Source: Bacteroidota bacterium (GTDB taxonomy: Bacteria; Bacteroidota; Bacteroidia; Bacteroidales; FEN-979). From it: 37,250 nucleotides of DNA. Positions 32,033 through 37,250 of the stretch are shown here, one piece after another. The stretch covers positions 1 through 37,250 of the forward strand of contig JAPLDO010000246.1 in NCBI GenBank assembly GCA_026391715.1, written 5' to 3'. Positions within the stretch are counted from its first letter, which is position 1; every line of letters starts with the position of its first letter. A program made the translations under genes and the position numbers. The notes beneath the pieces are model-generated. The model was given only the letters and a program-made list of their open reading frames with translations, was not told the origin of the DNA and ran no database searches.

Positions 32033-32370
32033 AGGGTTATGAATCAGTCAAAATAAAATCATCTGTTCTTTAAAGAAAGCAAAGATACAAAACCACAAAG
32101 GACCACTAAAACAATAACTTTTGAGCCTTCTCCGGAAAGGAAAACAATTTGGACTAAAGTCCAGTTACTATCTGATTATCAATTGTCACGACCTTTAGGT
32201 CGTGGCAATTTAAGTTGCTAAAATACCGGACTTTAGCCAAATATTAATTATGGCGCAACTTTTCGGAGCGGGCTAAAATGTTTGCTTTTCATTTGATGCA
32301 AATATTTTTGCCTACAGTAAACTGCCAACTGAAATAATGTATATTTGAGAGAATTTAAAACAATCTAATA
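32033..32370. other. 338-bp divergent gap with MITE-like element
   Basis: It separates the leftward MFS and rightward ABC genes. It has a TATCTTTG -7 box for MFS (read leftwards, 32080-32087) and a TATATTTG -7 box for the ABC gene (32340-32347), both without a -33 partner at the usual spacing. Between them lies the MITE-like element described next. Confidence 0.6.
32122..32275. mobile_element. MITE-like element upstream of the ABC transporter gene
   Basis: Degenerate terminal inverted repeats: TGAGCCTTCTCCGGAAAG at the left and CTTTTCGGAGCGGGCTA at the right (32259-32275). They match the 18-bp TIRs of the element at 35491-35763. Inside is a nested palindrome: GGACTAAAGTCC (32151-32162), then a 13-bp hairpin AATTGTCACGACC-TTTA-GGTCGTGGCAATT (32181-32210), then GGACTTTAGCC (32228-32238). 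No coding capacity. Confidence 0.6.
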
Positions 32371-35300
32371 ATGTCCGAACCCATTCTGATGGCGCTGGTG
32401 CAACTTTTCGCCATCATCGCAGCCTCTTCAAAAAAGCGCATTTCTGAAAATTCACGAAAAATTCTTGAATCGTATCTGAGTCAACATCTGAATTATCAGG
32501 AACTTGACGAATATTTAAAGCTTTTTGATGAATTGCTGCTATTTCACCAGCCGGAAGAAACGGAAATTCAAAGTTCAGATGTTCTCGAAAAAACAAATTC
32601 GATTTGTCAGAGAATAAAAAAACAACTGACAGCGAGAGACCGAACTATTGTCTTTATCAAATTTCTGGAATTTCTTGATGATTTAGCCCGCGAAAATGGG
32701 GATAAGTTAACGAGCGAAGATGAAAGGTTTGCCGCTTATTTGAAAATTTTTAAAGAATCCTTCAATTCCCCCGACCAGGAATTTACGGACGCCGTAGCAT
32801 TTATCACCGATCCATTGGGTCCGCTGGTACATCCCGATCATCTTTTAATTATCAGCGGTGAAAAAAACGAAATATCTACGGGAAAAAAGTATCTGGATCG
32901 CGAACATCTCAGCGGAAAATTGTTTGTTCTTTTTGTTCCTTCAATACGAACCATGATTTGCAGGTACCTTGGAAATGATGAACTTTTCCTCAACGGACAT
33001 ATCGTGCAGCCATACCGATCATTTGTGTTTTCAAACGGAACAATCCTGAAAAACCTGAAAATTGCGCCAGTATATTATGCCGATGTGGCTGCCAGGTTTC
33101 TTCAGGCGTCGAAAAAAGTCAGCATTGAATTTACCGCGAAAGAGGCGGAATACAGGTTCAAACATAGTAGCAACGGAATACATCCGTTTAGTTTTACCGC
33201 CTCTTCGGGGGAACTGATTGGAGTAATGGGAGGCAGCGGCGTTGGGAAATCAACACTTCTAAACGTTCTTAATGGAAATCTGAAACTCAACAGCGGTCAG
33301 ATTTTAATCAATGGTTACGACCTCGAAAAGGATAAGGTTAGACTTCAGGGGATAATTGGTTTTGTGCCACAGGATGATTTGCTGATTGAAGAGCTGACTG
33401 TATTCCAGAACCTCTATTATAATGCGAAACTGTGCTTCCGCGATTTTTCTGAAAAGAAGATCATTCGCTCGGTGATGCGCGTTTTGATGGATATCGATCT
33501 TATCGGAACTCGTAATCTCACAGTGGGCGATCCAATCAACAAGTTTATCAGCGGCGGTCAGCGAAAACGGCTGAACATTGCCCTCGAACTTATTCGCGAA
33601 CCATCGGTGCTCTTTGCCGATGAACCTACAAGCGGTCTTTCTTCAATGGATTCGGAAATGGTGATGCTTCTGCTGAAGGAACAAACCTTGAAAGGCAGAC
33701 TTGTGATTGTTAATATTCATCAGCCTTCATCTGATATTTACAAACTTTTCGACAAACTGTTGATCATGGATAAGGGCGGATATCCGATTTTTTACGGGAA
33801 TCCCATTGACGCGCTTACATGGTTCAAACGCGCCGGCAACCATGTTAATCCTGATGAAAGCGAGTGCCAGAGCTGCGGCTATGTGAACCCGGAACAATTG
33901 CTTCAGATAACCGAAACAAAAATTATCAATGAATACGGTCGCTTCACAGGCAACAGAAAGAACACGCCAAAAGAGTGGTATGATTTGTTCAGGGAGCATA
34001 TTCAACCGAAACTTGAAATCAGGGAGGCAAAAAGCGAGGCGCCGGGAAGTTATTTCAAAATTCCGGGACTTTTCAAACAGTTCAGGATTTTCAGCATAAG
34101 AAACCTGCTGTCGAAAATCACCAATCGCCAGTACATGCTGATCAACCTGCTCGAAGCGCCCTTCCTTGCTGCAATGCTCGCCATACTTACAAGATACAAA
34201 TTCGGGGATCAATATTTGTTCAGCGACAACAGAAACCTGGTTCCTTACCTGTTTATGAGCGTCGTGGTTTCGCTTTTCCTCGGAATGATGGTAAGCGCCG
34301 AAGAGATTATCAAAGACCGGCGAATACTGAAACGTGAAGCATTCCTGAATCTGAGCAGGTTCAGTTACATTAATTCAAAGATCATCCTGCTGTTCGCGCT
34401 TTCCGGTATTCAGTCTTTTCTTTATGTTGTTGCCGTAAACCTGATCCTTGACATTCATGGCATGACTCTTTCCTACTGGCTAATACTGTTTGCAACCTCC
34501 TGCTTTGCCAATCTTGTAGGTTTAAATATTTCCGCCGGGCTCAATTCAGTGGTTGCAATCTATATCCTTATACCGTTTATTCTGGTTCCGCAACTTCTGC
34601 TGAGTGGAACCATTGTTCCATTCGATTACCTCAATCCTTCAATTTCATCGCGCGAGCATGTTCCGCTTGTCGGAAATATGATGACTTCACGCTGGACTTT
34701 CGAGGTTCTTGCAGTGGAACAATTCAGCGCCAACGAATACGAAAAAGCATTTTTCCCGTTGGAAAAGGAAATTTCGCGCTACAAGTACATCACCGCTTTC
34801 GTAATTCCAACCCTGAAATCGGAACTTGACGAGTGTTCGCGGAATTTATTCAAACGCGAAAACCAGGCTAAAACCGCCAATATGTTTGCCATTCTTAATA
34901 ACGAAATCCCGGCGCTTCAGCAGGGAAGCGCTTGCAAACCATTCTCGTTGCTGAAGAATCTGAATCCAGCGCTGTTTGACGACTCCACCGTAGTTTCTGC
35001 AAAGATTTACCTCGATTCATTAAGTCGGTTTTATTCTTCGGGAATCACAGCAGTTTCCGCGAAAAGCGACGCCATTTACGAAAAACTGAAAAGTGTGATG
35101 GGCAACGATGGCGTTTACCGGTTTAAACAGGATTATTACAATGAAAACATTGCCGACCTTGTTAAAAATAAGGGCGCTGAGAATAAAATTATTGAAGGAG
35201 AAGGGAAATTGATCAGGAAATATGAGCCAATCTTTATGGATCCGGAATCGCACATAGGCAACGCCCATTTTTACGCTCCGGTAAAGATAATCGGATCATG

Positions 35301-35436
35301 GAAAATAGAGACCTTCTGGTTCAATTTCTGGGTTATCTGGTTAATGTCTTTCGGACTTTATCTAACGCTTCTTCACGATACCCTTCGCAAAATCATTGAA
35401 TATTTTGAGCAGATTAAATTCAGGAAAAAGGGATAG
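32371..35436 (+). CDS. ABCG-type transporter half (ATPase fused to membrane domain) with N-terminal extension
   Basis: A 1021-residue protein. Residues 1-140: acidic helical region of unknown role (TerB-like flavour, unproven). About 190-245: a beta-rich stretch (LFLNGHIVQPYRSFVFSNG). ABC ATPase: Walker A GGSGVGKST at 287-295, signature SGGQRKR at 394-400, Walker B VLFADE at 413-418, switch His450. Then an ABC2-type membrane domain from about 585, with an unusual extracytoplasmic segment of about 200 residues before a final TM (NFWVIWLMSFGLYLTLL). This ATPase-then-membrane order is that of the ABCG family. Substrate unknown. Flanked by MITE-like elements; AT-rich, host-like. Confidence 0.85.
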   Translation: MSEPILMALVQLFAIIAASSKKRISENSRKILESYLSQHLNYQELDEYLKLFDELLLFHQPEETEIQSSDVLEKTNSICQRIKKQLTARDRTIVFIKFLEFLDDLARENGDKLTSEDERFAAYLKIFKESFNSPDQEFTDAVAFITDPLGPLVHPDHLLIISGEKNEISTGKKYLDREHLSGKLFVLFVPSIRTMICRYLGNDELFLNGHIVQPYRSFVFSNGTILKNLKIAPVYYADVAARFLQASKKVSIEFTAKEAEYRFKHSSNGIHPFSFTASSGELIGVMGGSGVGKSTLLNVLNGNLKLNSGQILINGYDLEKDKVRLQGIIGFVPQDDLLIEELTVFQNLYYNAKLCFRDFSEKKIIRSVMRVLMDIDLIGTRNLTVGDPINKFISGGQRKRLNIALELIREPSVLFADEPTSGLSSMDSEMVMLLLKEQTLKGRLVIVNIHQPSSDIYKLFDKLLIMDKGGYPIFYGNPIDALTWFKRAGNHVNPDESECQSCGYVNPEQLLQITETKIINEYGRFTGNRKNTPKEWYDLFREHIQPKLEIREAKSEAPGSYFKIPGLFKQFRIFSIRNLLSKITNRQYMLINLLEAPFLAAMLAILTRYKFGDQYLFSDNRNLVPYLFMSVVVSLFLGMMVSAEEIIKDRRILKREAFLNLSRFSYINSKIILLFALSGIQSFLYVVAVNLILDIHGMTLSYWLILFATSCFANLVGLNISAGLNSVVAIYILIPFILVPQLLLSGTIVPFDYLNPSISSREHVPLVGNMMTSRWTFEVLAVEQFSANEYEKAFFPLEKEISRYKYITAFVIPTLKSELDECSRNLFKRENQAKTANMFAILNNEIPALQQGSACKPFSLLKNLNPALFDDSTVVSAKIYLDSLSRFYSSGITAVSAKSDAIYEKLKSVMGNDGVYRFKQDYYNENIADLVKNKGAENKIIEGEGKLIRKYEPIFMDPESHIGNAHFYAPVKIIGSWKIETFWFNFWVIWLMSFGLYLTLLHDTLRKIIEYFEQIKFRKKG

Positions 35437-35776
35437 TTATTTAGTTCTTTAAATTCATCAAATCTGTAAAAAAAACGGGATAATTAAAAATGAGCCCACT
35501 CCGAAAAGTCATTTTTTTTGCCACATTGCTACAATCATCACGTTATTGCCCCTGACTTTAGACCCCTTCCCCCCGGCCCCCTTCCCCAAAAAGGGAAGGG
35601 GGAGTCCCGCGCTAATATGCAATAGATGTGTTAATCATGGTATTATGCCGATCAGCACGTTACTCCCCTCCCTTTTTGGGGAGGGGTTGGGGGTGGGGTC
35701 CAATGAAGGATTATATGACAAATAGTAGTTTATTTATTTTATTGGCTTTTCGGAGTGGGCTCAAAAATGAAATATT
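35437..35776. other. 340-bp gap filled mostly by a MITE-like element
   Basis: Beyond the ABC stop there are about 55 AT-rich bases, then the element described next, which ends 14 bp before the stop of the surface protein gene. I see no gene here; a rightward frame (35628-36005) spans the palindromes and then antisense of the surface gene. Confidence 0.6.
35491..35763. mobile_element. MITE-like element with perfect 18-bp terminal inverted repeats
   Basis: TGAGCCCACTCCGAAAAG at the left and its exact reverse complement (35746-35763) at the right. Inside are two GC-skewed hairpins, CCCCCTTCCC-CAAAAA-GGGAAGGGGG and CTCCCC...GGGGAG, of a kind repeated in many Bacteroidetes genomes. No coding capacity. 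The TIR is shared with the element upstream of the ABC gene, but the interior differs. Confidence 0.7.
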
Positions 35777-37250
35777 CTATTGTTTAATGATTTTTATTGT
35801 TTCAGCGCCATTTGCGAAAATCACCCGGATAAAATATATTCCATCAGCCATTCCTGAGAGTGAAAACTCATGCTTTCGCGCTATTGACAAATCTTTTGAT
35901 AGAATTTTTTCACCTCTCATTCCGCAAATTTCAATCCTGTTAGTTTCAGATTCATTGGCTGCTGTAAGTTCCACAATAAAAGTTCCGGTGGTAGGGTTAG
36001 GATAGACTTTGAAAGCCGATTTTACTGAAATGGAAGAAAGTTCCTCTTCTCCGGTGGCAACCGTAGCAATTGAAGGAGTCTTCCCCCCGCAATACGGACC
36101 GCCGGGAGCAATTTTACCAATCATATATCCTCCCGGATCAACCTTCGTACCTTGAAAATAATGAATATTCTGCCCGGCAATCATGGTTACGTTTCCTCCG
36201 GTTTGAACTATAAAAGTAGTTGCGCCTCCAGCTACATTGATTGTCTGGGTTGCATTGTAACAAACCGTTCCGGTCACGGTTCCGGTAACTGTGGTGTTTA
36301 TCGGAATTCCGGTGACAGTCATAACAATCGTATTGGATGTGGCAGGATTTCCTGTAACACAAGCCAAGTTGGAAGTCAGAATACATGTGATTTCATCGCC
36401 GTTAACCGGGATATAGGAATAAACAGCATTATTGGATCCTACATCCATAGCGTTGACCTTCCATTGGTATAATGGCGTTGAACCTCCATTAGATGGGGTT
36501 GCAGTAAAAATAACAGTGGTTCCATTACTTACAGGATTGGCTGATGCGCTTATAGTCACGCTAACCGGCAGAATTGGGTTGACCGTCATTGTTACAGTAT
36601 TGGACGTTGCCGGATTCCCTGACGGACAAGTTGCGTTGGAGGTAAGCAAACAGGTTATAGCATCTGCATTCGCCGGGATATATGAATATGTCGCATTTGT
36701 CGCTCCGGCAATATCAGTTCCGCTCTTCTTCCATTGATAAAGCGGCGTTGTCCCGCCATTGGTGGGAGTTGCCGTGAAAGTTACCGAAGTTCCCGCGCAA
36801 ACCGGATTTGCCGAAGTTGCAATAGTCACGCTCACCGGTAGAATTGGGTTGACCGTCATTGTTACAATATTTGATGTTGCCGGATTCCCTGAAGGACAAG
36901 TTGCGTTGGAGGTAAGCAAACAGGTTATAGCATCTGCATTTGCTGGTATATATGAATATGTAGCATTAGTTGCTCCGGCAATGTTTGTTCCACCCTTCTT
37001 CCATTGATAAACCGGCGTTGTTCCGCCATTGGTGGGAGTTGCAGTGAAGGTTACCGAAGTTCCCGCGCAAACCGGATTTGCCGAGGCTGCAATAGTCACG
37101 CTCACCGGTAGAATTGGGTTGACAGTCATCGTTACAATATTTGATGTTGCCGGATTTCCTGACGGACAAGTTGCGTTGGAAGTTAGCAAACAGGTTATTG
37201 CATCTGCATTTGCCGGGATATATGAGTATGCTGAATTCGTCGCTCCGGCA
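35777..37250 (-). CDS. T9SS-secreted repetitive surface protein, C-terminal part (partial)
   Basis: About 490 residues visible; the frame is open to the right edge and its start lies outside. Tandem Ig-like repeats of 90 residues (NPVCAGTSVTFTATPTNGG..PLYQWKK...YSYIPANADAITCLLTSN) cover most of it, three nearly identical and one diverged (about 36301-36570). Then a unique segment and a C-terminal sorting domain, 'FKVYPNPTTGTFIVEL...GIYFIRV', ending KQ. The sorting domain targets the protein to the type IX secretion system, either surface-anchored or released. Probable adhesin-like or structural extracellular protein. No enzymatic motif in the visible part. Confidence 0.88.
   Translation of the reverse strand, partial: AGATNSAYSYIPANADAITCLLTSNATCPSGNPATSNIVTMTVNPILPVSVTIAASANPVCAGTSVTFTATPTNGGTTPVYQWKKGGTNIAGATNATYSYIPANADAITCLLTSNATCPSGNPATSNIVTMTVNPILPVSVTIATSANPVCAGTSVTFTATPTNGGTTPLYQWKKSGTDIAGATNATYSYIPANADAITCLLTSNATCPSGNPATSNTVTMTVNPILPVSVTISASANPVSNGTTVIFTATPSNGGSTPLYQWKVNAMDVGSNNAVYSYIPVNGDEITCILTSNLACVTGNPATSNTIVMTVTGIPINTTVTGTVTGTVCYNATQTINVAGGATTFIVQTGGNVTMIAGQNIHYFQGTKVDPGGYMIGKIAPGGPYCGGKTPSIATVATGEEELSSISVKSAFKVYPNPTTGTFIVELTAANESETNRIEICGMRGEKILSKDLSIARKHEFSLSGMADGIYFIRVIFANGAETIKIIKQ
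36571..37250. repeat. 270-bp tandem repeats in the surface protein gene
   Basis: Two complete units (36571-36840, 36841-37110) and the start of a third (37111 to the edge) repeat at exactly 270 bp (90 codons), marked by GAATTGGGTT. A diverged unit precedes them (36301-36570). Near-identity of adjacent units implies recent duplication or gene conversion, and makes the copy number here vulnerable to assembly collapse. Confidence 0.85.

Noticed and set aside
35628-36005. Rightward 125-residue frame across the second MITE-like element
   Set aside because: It consists of the element's palindromes followed by antisense of the T9SS sorting domain.

Overview
The window looks like a Bacteroidetes chromosome, probably from a metagenome assembly. 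The signs are a C-terminal type IX secretion sorting domain (motif VYPNPTTG) at the right end, promoters of the Bacteroidetes form TTG-N18..21-TAnnTTTG, almost no Shine-Dalgarno sites, and a Bacteroidetes-style mobile-element core (tyrosine recombinase, excisionase-like HTH, prim-pol/DUF3987 replication protein).

Layout. (1) 1-6401 is a tailed-phage head and packaging module. A leftward block encodes a partial structural protein, a head-tail connector-like protein, portal, major capsid protein and protease/scaffold. A divergent rightward block encodes two small proteins and the large terminase. (2) 6402-8310 has no convincing gene but is dense in RNA-like structure: a 250-bp inverted repeat, three and a half tandem units of about 193 bp whose main stem changes on both arms at once, nested long hairpins, and a terminator-like hairpin. 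It is the most unusual part of the window. (3) 8311-13857 holds a small hypothetical gene and a two-gene operon of a complete metallophosphoesterase and a large unrecognised protein. The large protein is split by a GC-rich fragment of about 146 bp that encodes part of a PAS domain on the other strand, probably an assembly chimera. (4) 14306-22765 is a leftward four-gene type III restriction-modification locus: SNF2/RapA-type helicase, PLD-type nuclease, Mod, Res. (5) 23065-30296 is the element core: a ClpP-fold SDH-type protease with a small partner, a heptamer iteron cluster, prim-pol/DUF3987 protein, HTH protein, two paralogous RteC-like proteins and the integrase. (6) From about 30570 rightwards the genes look like host chromosome: an MFS exporter, an ABCG-type half-transporter flanked by two MITE-like elements, and the 3' part of a repetitive T9SS-secreted protein.

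The simplest reading is a prophage or phage-derived integrative element. Its integrase end lies at about 30.3-30.57 kb, where a 26-bp direct repeat may mark recombinase arm sites. Its structural genes run off the left edge, and its interior carries anti-phage cargo. That all of 1-30.5 kb is one element is inference: the opposite attachment site is not in the window.
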